Notes: generated from the sequence alone by a model not told the origin. 64,000 nucleotides of DNA from Cymbomonas tetramitiformis (GCA_001247695.2 LGRX02030310.1:124001-188000); one strand, 5' to 3'; shown: positions 38,461 to 48,283, counted from the stretch's first letter. Made by a program: numbers and translations.

Positions 38461-38820
38461 TTACGCGATCCCACGCGCTTTAAGCGCGTAGTCCTTATTC
38501 GGCTTTCTCTGAGCGCCGGATAAGGAGATGCGTCTGAACTTAGCCCTTCCGTTCTCGGAATGCTCGGGCCTGGAACAACCGAGGCACGACTCGAAGCCGC
38601 CGGTGCTGTCTTCGTCCACCACCGTGTGCGTCCGGACCTCGTGAATCATGATCAGCTGCGTCGAATCGATATACCCACACCCTGTGCAGACTGTTGCCCA
38701 CTCCTTCGTTGTCACGTAGGAAGAGGATTCGGGGCTCTCGCATCCGCAGGGAATATTAGTACCGTTGAGAGAACCCATCGGTACGTATTGGGTTTGTATG
38801 GCTTCCATGCTTTCTGCCAT
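38461..38820 (-). CDS. Small zinc-ribbon protein, possibly TFIIB-like
   Basis: 119 residues from ATG 38820. Residues 25-48 read Cys-x-Cys, 17 residues, then VCTGCGYIDS, close to the zinc ribbon of TFIIB (Cys pair, spacer, Cys-x2-CysGly-hydrophobic). A third CLGC pair follows at 79-82, and the tail is basic. TFIIB ribbons recruit RNA polymerase; a viral transcription-factor role is a fair guess but unproven, and the first pair is CxC, not CxxC. TATAAATA lies 86 bases upstream and TCGATCGA 121 upstream. The frame also runs upstream to 38982 with a less likely start. Confidence 0.55.
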   Translation of the reverse strand: MAESMEAIQTQYVPMGSLNGTNIPCGCESPESSSYVTTKEWATVCTGCGYIDSTQLIMIHEVRTHTVVDEDSTGGFESCLGCSRPEHSENGRAKFRRISLSGAQRKPNKDYALKARGIA

Positions 38821-38905
38821 TCGCCTTGGGTAAAAAGTTTTTCGCGAGGTGGGTGCGGTGCTCGGGTCGGGAGAAAATAGTGAATCCAAAGAAGAATGTG
38901 AGTGG

Positions 38906-38948
38906 TATTTATAGGCACGACTTGGTTGGTCAGCGAGGGTTCGATCGA
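38906..38948 (-). promoter_or_regulatory. TATA box and TCGATCGA motif
   Basis: TATAAATA (minus strand, 38906-38913) with TCGATCGA at 38941-38948 about 30 bases further upstream. Confidence 0.65.
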
Positions 38949-39446
38949 CGTCACAAAAAAAAAACGGCGGCGATCGTGTCATTCTCCCCTTCGGGCCACT
39001 TCAAGGCGTCCGTACCACTCCACTTGCCGCTAGGAGTATTGCATACTTTATCTTTTCATTGATAGAGTAATCGTCCGAGCTTATTATTAAACCAATCATC
39101 CGCTTGATAATCGGAAAACGGCCGTATTTGTATACCGAAGGTAAACTGTTAAAATAAATCTACGGCTGTCGTCTGAAAAGAAGCATCGTTCGTTCGATTA
39201 TAAACGAGGATTTGGTCGCCGGTCTTCTTTGTCGTTTATCCGGACCGTTCGATTCACGTACGCCTCGTACGTGCTCGACTTGTTACGCGTACCGCGAGTT
39301 GCGTGCTCCCGCCACCCGAAATGGGTGCAGCAAAAAAACGGAGAGTCTCTGTTCTTTGCTGCTGCACCTAAAACACGTGTCGCTTCCAGAGGTAACCTTT
39401 CGTAAGCTTTATCAATTGCCTTCGAACTGTTCCATTAGCTTTCTTG
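38949..39446. other. Intergenic gap before the FHA-RING gene
   Basis: Holds TATAAAC at about 39199 and a GGAGAGTCTCTG repeat at about 39338. The open frame from 39212 has no ATG before 39596. Confidence 0.35.
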
Positions 39447-39496
39447 TCGATCGATGTTCGAGTGGTTTGCCGCCATCGGAAAAATATGTCGATCGA
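39447..39496 (+). promoter_or_regulatory. Two TCGATCGA motifs
   Basis: At 39447-39454 and 39489-39496; the second ends 100 bases before the ATG at 39596. Confidence 0.5.
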
Positions 39497-39595
39497 ATAT
39501 GTGACGATCGTGACATCAAATCGTGTACAGGAAGCATACTTTCTTACGGTGGCCATTTGATTCCTCGACGCATATATTTAGGTTGCAATATAGCT

Positions 39596-40975
39596 ATGTC
39601 TACTCACGTGCCGGAACCGCGCTCGTATCCGCGTATAAATCAAATACGTGGCGCCATATCTCGCGACGAGGAGCCGTTGAACTATCAGCTCCACACGTTT
39701 TTCAATTTGGGCAGGAAATCTGTACGCTTGGGTCGTCACCCCGCGAACGACATTCTTTTGAATTGCTCCGAGAACGAACGCATACCGTTGCTCCTGGCCC
39801 GCTTTCACGCTTACATCGAATATCAAGTTGTCGACGGTGATCCGGTGTACACGCTAGGAGACAAGGGAAGCGTGAACGGTACGTACGTCGGGTCGGTTAT
39901 GATTCCGTCTGGCGGAAGACAACGGATATATCACGGTACGACAATCTCATTCGGTGGCCCGATGAACGTCGTAAGAGATAACGAGACACTTCGTAATCCG
40001 TTTCAGTTCATCTTCTTGGAGCGCGATCCCGAGCAAGCAGTGCCCATCGAGATCCAGCCGAGTGCGCAGCTGCAGCTCCCGCAATCCGCGCAAGTATCCT
40101 CAGACGAACAGGCTTGCGCTGTGGATATCGGCGAGCAGATTTGGACTTTGCAAGAGGCCGAGGAGATCGTGTGCTGCCCTATCTGCACGGAGACTTGCGT
40201 GGAATCGCACGTACTGCCATGCGGTCATTCCTTCTGCGGAGCGTGCATTCTCTCGTGGTACGATCAACGAGCGAGAAACTGCACGTGTCCCGTGTGTCGG
40301 AAGAAGGTTACGGAGGAGCCGGTCCAGAATGTCGCGCTTGAGCACATTGTGGAGTTGACCGTCGTGCCAAGGATGTCTTCGGCACAACGAAGTTCGAGGA
40401 ACGAAAAGAAACAGGAGTTTTTGAGAGTCAAGCAGACGCGGGCAGGTAGACCTCGCTCCGCGATGCGCCGTACAACGAGAGACACCACGCAGCACTATCA
40501 GCAGATGGGGCAGGCGTTGACAACCTTTTTGACAAACAATTATTCGATGCACAATCTTATCAGCGGAGACATTACGCTCACATCGTCCGGATCTGGTCCT
40601 GGCGCTCCACCGAGTGATGGTGCCTCAGAAGCGACAGGCACGCGCGGTTGGACGCGGGCGTACACGCTCATTCGTCGACAACCTCCTTGCGTTATGCACG
40701 CCGTCAGGTATCGAGAGTGCGTGACGTGCATGGGTATCATCGACAGGCAGTCCCGACCTCTGTGTTTCGCCGAGCAAGGGGTTCGCGACGTCTACCCTGT
40801 CTGGCACCACTTCGACTGTTACGCCGAGGCCAATCCTACCTGGACCGGACAGGACGTGATCATTTCAAGAGAGCTGTCGGAAGCTGAAAAATCTCACGTC
40901 GAAAGCCTGTTTGAAAGTCGGCGTCACAACTCATCTGGGATTCCTCAACCGACTCCGCCCGTGGACGAGAGCTGA
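39596..40975 (+). CDS. FHA-RING E3 ubiquitin ligase candidate with a PARP-like zinc finger
   Basis: 459 residues. FHA domain about 35-140 (SVRLGRHPANDI, ARFHAYIEY, GSVNGTYV), which binds phosphothreonine. A C3HC4 RING at 194-234 (CCPIC, PCGHSFCGAC, CPVC) complete for E2 binding. A C-terminal finger at 375-408 (CVTC ... WHHFDC) resembles zf-PARP or CHFR-type cysteine regions. The order FHA, RING, Cys-region matches cellular CHFR/RNF8-type ligases that act at DNA-damage and mitotic checkpoints, so this is probably a captured host gene used to redirect ubiquitin. Start at ATG 39596; upstream codons lack an ATG. Two TCGATCGA motifs precede it. Confidence 0.85.
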   Translation: MSTHVPEPRSYPRINQIRGAISRDEEPLNYQLHTFFNLGRKSVRLGRHPANDILLNCSENERIPLLLARFHAYIEYQVVDGDPVYTLGDKGSVNGTYVGSVMIPSGGRQRIYHGTTISFGGPMNVVRDNETLRNPFQFIFLERDPEQAVPIEIQPSAQLQLPQSAQVSSDEQACAVDIGEQIWTLQEAEEIVCCPICTETCVESHVLPCGHSFCGACILSWYDQRARNCTCPVCRKKVTEEPVQNVALEHIVELTVVPRMSSAQRSSRNEKKQEFLRVKQTRAGRPRSAMRRTTRDTTQHYQQMGQALTTFLTNNYSMHNLISGDITLTSSGSGPGAPPSDGASEATGTRGWTRAYTLIRRQPPCVMHAVRYRECVTCMGIIDRQSRPLCFAEQGVRDVYPVWHHFDCYAEANPTWTGQDVIISRELSEAEKSHVESLFESRRHNSSGIPQPTPPVDES

Positions 40976-41170
40976 ATTCGACGTACAGTTGTGAACTGGT
41001 GCCACCTGCGCAGAGACGACGCGACCGTAGGCCACTAGCTTTTATGGTTTATCTCTCAGTTGTGACGCAGCTTACCCATGCGATCACGACGTGACTAGTT
41101 CGAGAGTGATTCTCTTTGCGAGGGGTGGAACCTGTTTACCTATTGTAGCAGTTAGAAGTTAAAGCGTACG

Positions 41171-41694
41171 ATGGTAAGACGTAACAATGATGTTGCAACA
41201 CCAGTTTATACTCACTGTGCTAGTTGCATCACATCTGCGTGTGCTGAGTTTGGAAACTTGATCATCGGAAATGCGCAATGTATAAATTTTCGCGACGGGT
41301 TACCGTGTGCAGCAGTATTTGCGTTTGTACCTGAGAACTTCAAATCACGTTCACTCGGGTTTTTGGAAAGCTACGCGCGCAAAGTTTTCTTGCATTACGT
41401 TCCGATCATACAGCGGTGACCGCAACGGAGTTGCCCTTCTACGTGTTTAATCATCGCATACCAGACACACACTCGATGCCAAAAGGTGTGTACGGTGCCG
41501 GTTCCTCCTTCGCAGTTTTGATCGATACAAGACTACGCAAGCTCTTGCCCGCTGAAGCATATGGCCGTCTGCCTGAAATTGTTGACTGGCTCGAAATGAC
41601 GACCGAAGCGCAAGAATATGTCGACGTCATGCTCGAAAACAACAGTTTTTATAGTGACTTCAAAACTACGGTTTTGACAAAAATCTGCCAGTAA
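41171..41694 (+). pseudogene. Split short Cys-motif/beta gene in two frames
   Basis: First frame 41171-41419 (82 codons, ATG) with THCASCITSAC and a strand AAVFAFVPENF; the second frame 41416-41694 is shifted by -1 and starts at GTG, with its first ATG at 41476. The layout matches the short family of 26101 and 20518 cut in two. No canonical slip site or splice pair is seen, so it may be a relic. The TTAA element starts 16 bases after the last stop. No promoter motif. Confidence 0.4.
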
Positions 41695-41709
41695 ATAGCG
41701 TTCCGCCTT

Positions 41710-41872
41710 TTAAGAGTCGGTTTTCGTAAGGGATCGGAGTTTGTAGGTCTGTTTTGGCAGCGATCATCTGCAGGTTACATTCTTAACACATGATAATGAT
41801 ATTATAATTGATATAAAGAGTGTGGAGATCACTTCCACAAAAGTCCCACACCTACCGAAAATCAACTCTTAA
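41710..41872 (+). mobile_element. 163-bp TTAA element, intact copy
   Basis: Plus orientation, TTAA at both ends. Starts TTAAGAGTCGGTTTTCG and ends CCGAAAATCAACTCTTAA. Confidence 0.85.
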
Positions 41873-42286
41873 GGGAGAGTTTTGTTCCTACATTGACGAC
41901 GAATGCAGCCAGATTTAAAGATGGAGAGTCTCCGTTTGTTGGTGCAGCGACTTTTGCAAAATTCAAAACACATCGAGTTACACTCGAAGAGGAGAACAGA
42001 ATAACACCTCTTTCGCAACCGTCGGATCGAAAACATCTGACCGCAAACAATCGCCGGAGCCCAGCCTCGGTCTGTCACATCATAGCTTTGGCCAAATTCG
42101 AGCGGCAAAAAAAGGAGAGTCTCCGTTTGTTCTTTGGTGCATCACTTTGGCAACGAAGCGCTGGCCGATGACGCGACAAGCTTTTCACGGAGGTTATTCA
42201 ACGTCGCAGAGCAAAACTCGTGAAGGTCTACGGTGTCGAGGGTCGAGTCGAACAGCGGATATGTCGCCTCAACATAATTCCCACAC
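41873..42286. other. Gap with two copies of a GGAGAGTCTCC repeat
   Basis: GGAGAGTCTCCGTTTGTT occurs at about 41923 and 42115, each followed by TTGGTGCA-like sequence; a third version is near 39338. A fragment ATTCCCACACCTAC at about 42279 recalls the end of the TTAA element. The plus frame here (41893-42171) lacks an ATG context and is not called. Confidence 0.4.
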
Positions 42287-43855
42287 CTACGGGGTACCGA
42301 CGGTTGTTCTCAAAAGCCGCGTGACCGATTCGACGTGCGTAGATCCCGCCACCACAATCACTTTCTCAGTTTGAGCTGTCAGAACAGCGCGGACGGTGTA
42401 CGCGTCCACGAGGTCGATGGCGCCGTGACTTAACCATTCCGCAAATATGCCTTCGCCAGGGCCGTCGGCCTCGTGCATACGTGATATATGAAAGACGACG
42501 AAGTACATCCACGTTAGCAAGCGTTTCCAGGTAATGGTTTTGATGTCCGAGGACTCCTTCTGGCTTATCTGCGCGACGCCAGACTCTCGTAGAATGCAAA
42601 GCACCTTACGCAAGTACTCCACCTGCAAGCACGCAACGATGCGTAAGCACATAGAATCTCGACATCGCTAACCGGAGCTCGTGCGTAACTTCTCACCTCG
42701 TTACCGTGCCTCGGTTGGGGGGCTTTGTGCGCCTCGAGCATTTGCAAAAAAATGCTCTGTTCGGTCTGCCCTGGTCTCGAGAGGTGACCCATCCCGTTTT
42801 CGGAATCGAGATTTTTCGTGTACATTTCGAGCTCATTAAAAACCTCGGCGAGTTTCTCCCTGAGTAGAAGCGTGCATTCATTCACCGACCTGCAAAAAGA
42901 AGAGTCGCATCAGATTGACCCCCTTCTTCGTCGCAACAATAACACCAAATTCTGCGTACGTGAAAAAAAAGTCTTCCGATAGGACGATCTTCAGCATAAA
43001 CTCGAGCAAATCGTCCACGATTCTGCACATTTTGGTGTAAGTTTGTAGTGTGCCTTTGATTTTATTCCTAATCGAATCACACCACGGCGTGGACCACTTT
43101 TTCACGGTTAGATCGTCGTACTTCAGAAGCACGTCCGATATGGCATATCCGTTTGCAGGCACGCGTCGATTCTCGTGAGAAATGTTCGGGTCGCAGCTAG
43201 CGATCAAGCAACCAATCGAGTCGTGCGCTCCCGATATCAGGGATATCATCGCTCTCTTTATTTCTTGCTTGGAATTGTCGTCGTATGTCAATGACGCGAT
43301 TTTTTGAAGCATCAATTCGCGATATATCAGAGGGATTTCGACGACTCCCATAACGCTCGCTTGTCTTATGTCGAGGAATGTCACGCGACTTGTCGGCAGT
43401 TGCCTGAAAAGGTCGTCCGTCGCGTTGATGGTGTCATCCGACGACGTGTTGTGCGCATACCCAGGGCAATTTTCGCTGATCACGGTTATAGTACTGTCCC
43501 CATCGAACATTGTCTTGCACGTCCGAGCTAATTTATCCGTGCTGGTATCACCGTGTTTTATACCAATAAGCAGCGCTTGTTTTGCGGAAGCACCCCTGAA
43601 CGTGGGAGATCGGTTCGCGTCGAGGCTCACGCTTTCAACCTCAGTCACGCCGAAGTCAGTATTGAGAATGATCTGCTTCACGTTGTTGACGGTCGCGGCG
43701 CGATCTATCAACGTTGTCAGTCCGACGTTCTCATCGCACAGCGCAGCCGCGAACGTTTTGATGAACTGCAAAGGGTTCGTACCGCTCGCATTGGACGAGG
43801 CGACCGAAGGCAATCTACTACCCGAAAGCGTGTTGACCGTACGGTCGACAGACAT
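42287..43855 (-). CDS. TraB/PrgY-like GxxH protein, spliced (3 exons)
   Basis: Proposed exons 43855-42960, 42889-42697 and 42622-42287, giving about 474 residues. Introns of 70 (GTACGC...TTTTTGCAG) and 74 bases (GTGAGA...GCTTGCAG) join all frames in phase. The joined protein has the two hallmarks of the TraB/ChaN-type fold: ALLIGIKHGDTST (His 101) followed by VISENC in exon 1, and VIVVAGSTHVESV (His about 459) in exon 3. The exon 2 and 3 frames have no good ATG of their own. TATATATA at 43912-43919 sets the start at 43855. Biochemical role of this family in viruses is not known; related proteins are putative metal-dependent proteases or esterases. The first donor is the least certain part. 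Confidence 0.6.
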
Positions 43856-43911
43856 GCCTTTTGCGACGCGAGGCTTGTCCGTGCAACGGCTACGACGACC
43901 ACGCATGCACG

Positions 43912-43919
43912 TATATATA
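43912..43919 (-). promoter_or_regulatory. TATA box
   Basis: TATATATA 57 bases upstream of the ATG at 43855; the earlier ATG at 43906 would lie too close. Confidence 0.55.
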
Positions 43920-44215
43920 CACACACACACGAGAACTCGTAGCGTGATAAGTTTCGATATTCTTAAAAATTGAGATTTCATTTTCGCGAGATCGACAGGA
44001 ACTCGTGTTTTAAGATTACACTGCGAACACATACCAACGGGATCGCGATAAACTTTGGAGTGACACCCGACGAAAATCAACGCTTCACCAAATATTCGCG
44101 ACTGACAGCAATCGGGTATGCGTTGAGCTAGCAGTTCTCCTCTATGTTGTTATCGCTATCGCAGAATCAGGCGCGGTCGCTTTCTGGTCTGACCCCCCCC
44201 GCGCGCGTTGCGCGC
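43920..44215. other. Intergenic gap
   Basis: About 300 bases; the minus-strand frame extends into it to 44080 but has no promoter there. Nothing else seen. Confidence 0.35.
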
Positions 44216-46414
44216 TCATCCGGTACGCGATGTCACCACGAAACGAACGTACATCGCCCGATGCGTGTGTTGGCGGTCTCCCGTTCGGCATGTGCTTCGG
44301 TAAACGGCATCGCCGCATGCGGTGAAGAGCTTGTTGCTGTCGAGATGATTTTCGAAAACTTTACTCGAGTTGTAAACTTCGTATTTACGCAACCTGCGAT
44401 TCCAAATTTCCGGGATTTCGGTGGATAGCGACCTCCATTCTGCAATCTGATTTTCGCTCTTAAAGCGATAGTCGTGCACGAGATGCAGCGAAGCCTGAAA
44501 GGTATTGGGGGTGTACACGGCCCATGCGTACACCGCACCGTCTGCGCTGCGCTGAACATTGTTGAGGAGGCATACCCTTCCATCGTGCAGAATCTGCACC
44601 TGCAAGTACCATTGCTTGGGTTTCGTGTTCACCATGTATCCGTCCTCAAAAATCGAGGTCTGCACTTTGACGTGCTTCACGCTGAGGTCTTCGGGTATGA
44701 CGACGCGATCGTATCGTTGCCCCGGATGATGAATCGAGCCCACGCCTTTGTGCTTCAGAACGTAGGCGGTGCCCGTCTCTAGCAGATCCACTCTCTCGAT
44801 CGGCGCCTCGTTCTGACCTCTCGCGTCACAGGGAGGTCGGTCGTACAGCAGAACACGAAGGGATTGGCCGTGCTCTAACTTGATCGGCTTGTGTAGGTGC
44901 GCAGCGACGTCGGCCGCCTCGATTCCGACGACTTTCTCGTGCTCGTAGTACCTGTCCTGGCCAAACATCGCCAGATCTCGTCCGATCCACGTGTACGGGG
45001 CCAACGCCCGCAGGGTGGAACCCAGATGCAGGCCTATTTTTAAGTCGTTATCGACGTGCATCGGAAACCCGTCCAGCGCTTTGGGAATTGTCATTGTGAT
45101 TACTTTTTGTGAAGCGTCGTGTCTCTTCACCTTGCGTCGCAGACGCGAATCGTCCACCGCTAACCGAATCACATAAGTTTCCCCGACAAGCAACTCCACG
45201 TTCGTCTGGGAGCTCCATTGGGTGGTGACGACGACAGCTCCAGACTTCGATCGCGCTCGGCTTTTATTCTGCACCTTCAATTTGAGCCTGCAGAAGTTTG
45301 TTACGACGTACTCGTTTGATGCATCTCGCGTCATAACAGCATCTTTGATAACAATGCTAAGAGAGTAGACATGGATCATGCTTGAATCGTCGAGCGATAA
45401 AGCGCTGGTCAATTCGATCGCCACCTTGTCTCCGAGACAGAGTGTTGAAAAACTTTCCGGTATCAAATCCACGTAGAATGGCGGATCGAATATGTCCGAA
45501 CACTTTCGGCGCGTGGACACCCGCTTTATGTTGAAACGACCGGTGTACACGTATTTGAGATAAACGAAGCCAGCGTTCATGAAGTTTTGTACGTGCGGGA
45601 CCATTTTGAGGTCAGACGGTGGCTCGACCTCAAGGAGCGAGTGCACTATCGACACCGTCCCGGGATCACCCAGATCGCTCGTTTTCTCGGACAGATTTAC
45701 ACGGAAAGATCTCCTCGTGCCCGAGACGTCCGACGCAGCGATGTCGTATAAACAATTGAGAATATGGGAGTGCACGTCAAAGTCGACCGCCTGTATATGG
45801 GTATCGAATATCGTGTTCACCAGGCTTCTGAGAGCTTTGAAGTGATGAAACCACTTGTCGATCGTCGCGACCTCCTGGTTGTTGGCAATGTGGGAAACGT
45901 CGTACGAGCCGTCACGTATCATGGACGCCACGGTCTCCATCCGTTCTTGCAACTTCAACTCGACTAAGCGGTTCAGCACACGCATTTCGATCCCTAAAGC
46001 TCGATCGTGCGACAGAATCTCTCTCGCGACGGAGTCGGACAGCACGATGGCCTCCCCGCTAAGGGGACAAACGTATCTGATATCCTCAAAGTCGGCCTGC
46101 GTCGCTGTCGTCTTCTCCGGACGAGCGAACGGCTGAAGCAGGCCATTCACGACCCGTGTTCGAACGCAGCTACCGCATACGACATGATCGAGCGACTTCG
46201 CGGCGTCGCGTCCGGCTTCGTGCACGTGCATGTACAGATCCGTGCTGTTTGTCGCACAAATTCCGCACGCGCGGCCGCCTCGAGTGCGAGCGCGGCAGTA
46301 ACCGCGTGGAGAGTCGCGAAGGCTGCGCAGCAGAACGCATCCGCGAGAGGCATCCGCGCTCTCGCAAACGTCCGCAGACAGAGTCGTGCATGACGAAACG
46401 CGGCTGACGCTCAT
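44216..46414 (-). CDS. RING-like zinc protein with C-terminal beta domain (paralogue of 48602)
   Basis: 732 residues. The N-terminus (about 45-140) has CGIC, HVVCGSC and YVCPLSGEAI with an intervening His, the Cys/His order of a RING or U-box-like module. A Trp helix (WFHHFKALRSL) follows, then a long beta-rich part ending in ALAPYTWIGRD. The protein at 48602 has the same order with WYGYLRALQSL and IAPYTWIG, so they are paralogues. The extra 200 residues after that signature are unique to this one. Probably a zinc-dependent E3 or adaptor; unproven. TATAAG box 65-70 bases upstream. Confidence 0.75.
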   Translation of the reverse strand: MSVSRVSSCTTLSADVCESADASRGCVLLRSLRDSPRGYCRARTRGGRACGICATNSTDLYMHVHEAGRDAAKSLDHVVCGSCVRTRVVNGLLQPFARPEKTTATQADFEDIRYVCPLSGEAIVLSDSVAREILSHDRALGIEMRVLNRLVELKLQERMETVASMIRDGSYDVSHIANNQEVATIDKWFHHFKALRSLVNTIFDTHIQAVDFDVHSHILNCLYDIAASDVSGTRRSFRVNLSEKTSDLGDPGTVSIVHSLLEVEPPSDLKMVPHVQNFMNAGFVYLKYVYTGRFNIKRVSTRRKCSDIFDPPFYVDLIPESFSTLCLGDKVAIELTSALSLDDSSMIHVYSLSIVIKDAVMTRDASNEYVVTNFCRLKLKVQNKSRARSKSGAVVVTTQWSSQTNVELLVGETYVIRLAVDDSRLRRKVKRHDASQKVITMTIPKALDGFPMHVDNDLKIGLHLGSTLRALAPYTWIGRDLAMFGQDRYYEHEKVVGIEAADVAAHLHKPIKLEHGQSLRVLLYDRPPCDARGQNEAPIERVDLLETGTAYVLKHKGVGSIHHPGQRYDRVVIPEDLSVKHVKVQTSIFEDGYMVNTKPKQWYLQVQILHDGRVCLLNNVQRSADGAVYAWAVYTPNTFQASLHLVHDYRFKSENQIAEWRSLSTEIPEIWNRRLRKYEVYNSSKVFENHLDSNKLFTACGDAVYRSTCRTGDRQHTHRAMYVRFVVTSRTG

Positions 46415-46478
46415 GTGAGAGCCTACTTCAAATAAGAAAGTGCGTTGCGTGAATATGCGTGCTATCTGCGATACGAGT

Positions 46479-46486
46479 ACTTATAT
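46479..46486 (-). promoter_or_regulatory. TATA box
   Basis: Reads TATAAGTA on the minus strand, 65 bases upstream of the ATG at 46414. Confidence 0.5.
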
Positions 46487-46631
46487 TCCCAAACGTCTTC
46501 TTGTCTCGCAGCGGTTTTTGATTTTGCAATCAGAAATCGCAGATACGCGAGAAAGACTTCGTGTACGTTGCCAAAGCGTGTGTGGACGAAGGCCTGTTTA
46601 AGGCGCCGATCTTCAAATTTACAAAAAACCG

Positions 46632-46639
46632 TCGATCGA
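46632..46639 (+). promoter_or_regulatory. TCGATCGA motif
   Basis: Ends 77 bases before the ATG at 46716. Confidence 0.55.
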
Positions 46640-46715
46640 ACCTCGGAGTCGCACACATTATCTGTACGTGTACCGAAGAAGAGGTCGAGTCTTCATAAAA
46701 GTCGGCGAGAACAAG

Positions 46716-47978
46716 ATGTCGGATCACTTAATCACAAACGACATGTATTACATGAAAGGCCAGATAGCGCTGTTGCGAGAGCTTGCAGGTTTAAATACGG
46801 AGCAAACGGACAGCGATCGTCGCTCAGGAGTAGCCAATGAAACGCAAATTGGCGTCCATAAGAGAAATCATCAACAAACCGAACACGAGGTGCCCGACCT
46901 CAGCCACGATCGCACCGAAGAAACCTTCGGAGAGGCGGCGTTGGAAGCGGCACACAAGAACACCGTGGACGTAAAAAATGCGGAAACCCAATGCGTTCAC
47001 AAGGCGGCCGACAAGTGTACACAGATCTCCATAATTAAGATTTGCACCAGCAAAGAGGTGGACGCAACTGTTTTGAAAAGCGACGCCTCCTCTCAGACCG
47101 TCGCCGAGATCCCGTCCACATCGCTGTCAAGGAGTTGCGTATGCTCCTTGCAGGACGTGCCTATCAGCACCGACGCGATCCGTGGAGAAGTGCGTGCATG
47201 CACAGGGAAAACGAAACAGTCGCCGGTGCACATCAGGATCGCGAAGCACTTCGCGTGGTGGCGATTGCGAAATTTATTTGTGAGACAGCTGCACGCGATG
47301 AGCGTGTCGCTGCTGCGAGACGCGCGTCTTCGTGATTTGATGAAGACCGGGAGACAGCGCGTCGATCGCCGACATTCGAGTTCGAAGTGTCTGTTGAGCG
47401 CGATGCGACGCGCTGCGAACACGATGAGCGCAAGCTTCCTCGTCTGGAGGCAGCAGGTCTTCTCGAGCTCTCATTTGTGCAACCTGATGTCCTTGTACAT
47501 GGCGAAGTGGCGAGGCGCGATCATCGCGAACAAAGAGCAGAGCCTGCAAGAGTTGTCTTGCAGCCTGCGCCGCAAAGAAGACGAGCACTGCATGCTCGAG
47601 CTGTCCAACAAGGACTTGCGCGACGCTCTCGAAAAGAAGCAGGCGGACATCGAGGCGCTGCGTTTGGAACTGCACGCGTATCACAACGTATGCTCCGAGC
47701 TAAAACGGCGCGTGAAAATATCCGGGGAGTGCATCCGCAGCATGCAGAAGGGATTCGAAATAAGGTGCAACAGTTGCGACAAGTTGCTTTTGGATATGAC
47801 CACGATTGGAAGCGTGTCGAACGTCGGATGCGTCATGCAATCGTACGAGGATATCGGGAACGAGCAATACGACAAGCAATTGAAGGACTTTGCGCACGCT
47901 CATTTGAAAAATAGCATCAGCGACGACATCTGTCCCATAGACACGCTCGAGCTGCCGGTCAGAGTTGATCTCAGATGA
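46716..47978 (+). CDS. Coiled-coil protein with Trp-Arg repeats
   Basis: 420 residues from ATG 46716 (the frame extends to GTG 46668). Residues 170-290 carry three helices with a WR pair: HFAWWRLRNLFVR, SFLVWRQQVFSS and YMAKWRGAII, similar in pattern to the centrin-binding repeats of SFI1. Then comes a coiled coil (about 290-350) and a CNSC pair near residue 367. The N-terminal 150 residues are polar and probably disordered. If the SFI1 likeness is real it may bind centrin or the microtubule centre; I rate this as weak. Promoter of the TCGATCGA type. Confidence 0.65.
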   Translation: MSDHLITNDMYYMKGQIALLRELAGLNTEQTDSDRRSGVANETQIGVHKRNHQQTEHEVPDLSHDRTEETFGEAALEAAHKNTVDVKNAETQCVHKAADKCTQISIIKICTSKEVDATVLKSDASSQTVAEIPSTSLSRSCVCSLQDVPISTDAIRGEVRACTGKTKQSPVHIRIAKHFAWWRLRNLFVRQLHAMSVSLLRDARLRDLMKTGRQRVDRRHSSSKCLLSAMRRAANTMSASFLVWRQQVFSSSHLCNLMSLYMAKWRGAIIANKEQSLQELSCSLRRKEDEHCMLELSNKDLRDALEKKQADIEALRLELHAYHNVCSELKRRVKISGECIRSMQKGFEIRCNSCDKLLLDMTTIGSVSNVGCVMQSYEDIGNEQYDKQLKDFAHAHLKNSISDDICPIDTLELPVRVDLR

Positions 47979-48120
47979 GTGAGGGATCGCGAGTGCGAAT
48001 ATTGATCGAGGTGTAGCAAAATAACAGTCGTGTCGCAACTTGTGCGACGGTTGTTTTCGCTGCGGGCAGATGTCCGCAGATTATTTATGACGATGCAAGT
48101 TCTCACATCGCACTGTCGAA

Positions 48121-48283
48121 TTAAGAGTCAGTTTTCGTAAAGGGTCGGAGTTGGTAGGTCTATTTCGGCAGTGATAGTCTGCAGGTCACATTCTTAACAC
48201 ATGACAATGATATTAGAATTGATATAAAGAGTGTGAAGAACACTTCCACAAAATTCCCACACCTACCGAAAATCAACTTTTAA
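48121..48283 (+). mobile_element. 163-bp TTAA element, intact copy
   Basis: Plus orientation with TTAA at both ends, 143 bases after the stop at 47978. No open frame inside. Confidence 0.85.

Noticed and set aside
41390..41419. Programmed -1 frameshifting at the split gene
   Set aside because: No X XXY YYZ heptamer in the correct phase was found here or at the other split genes.
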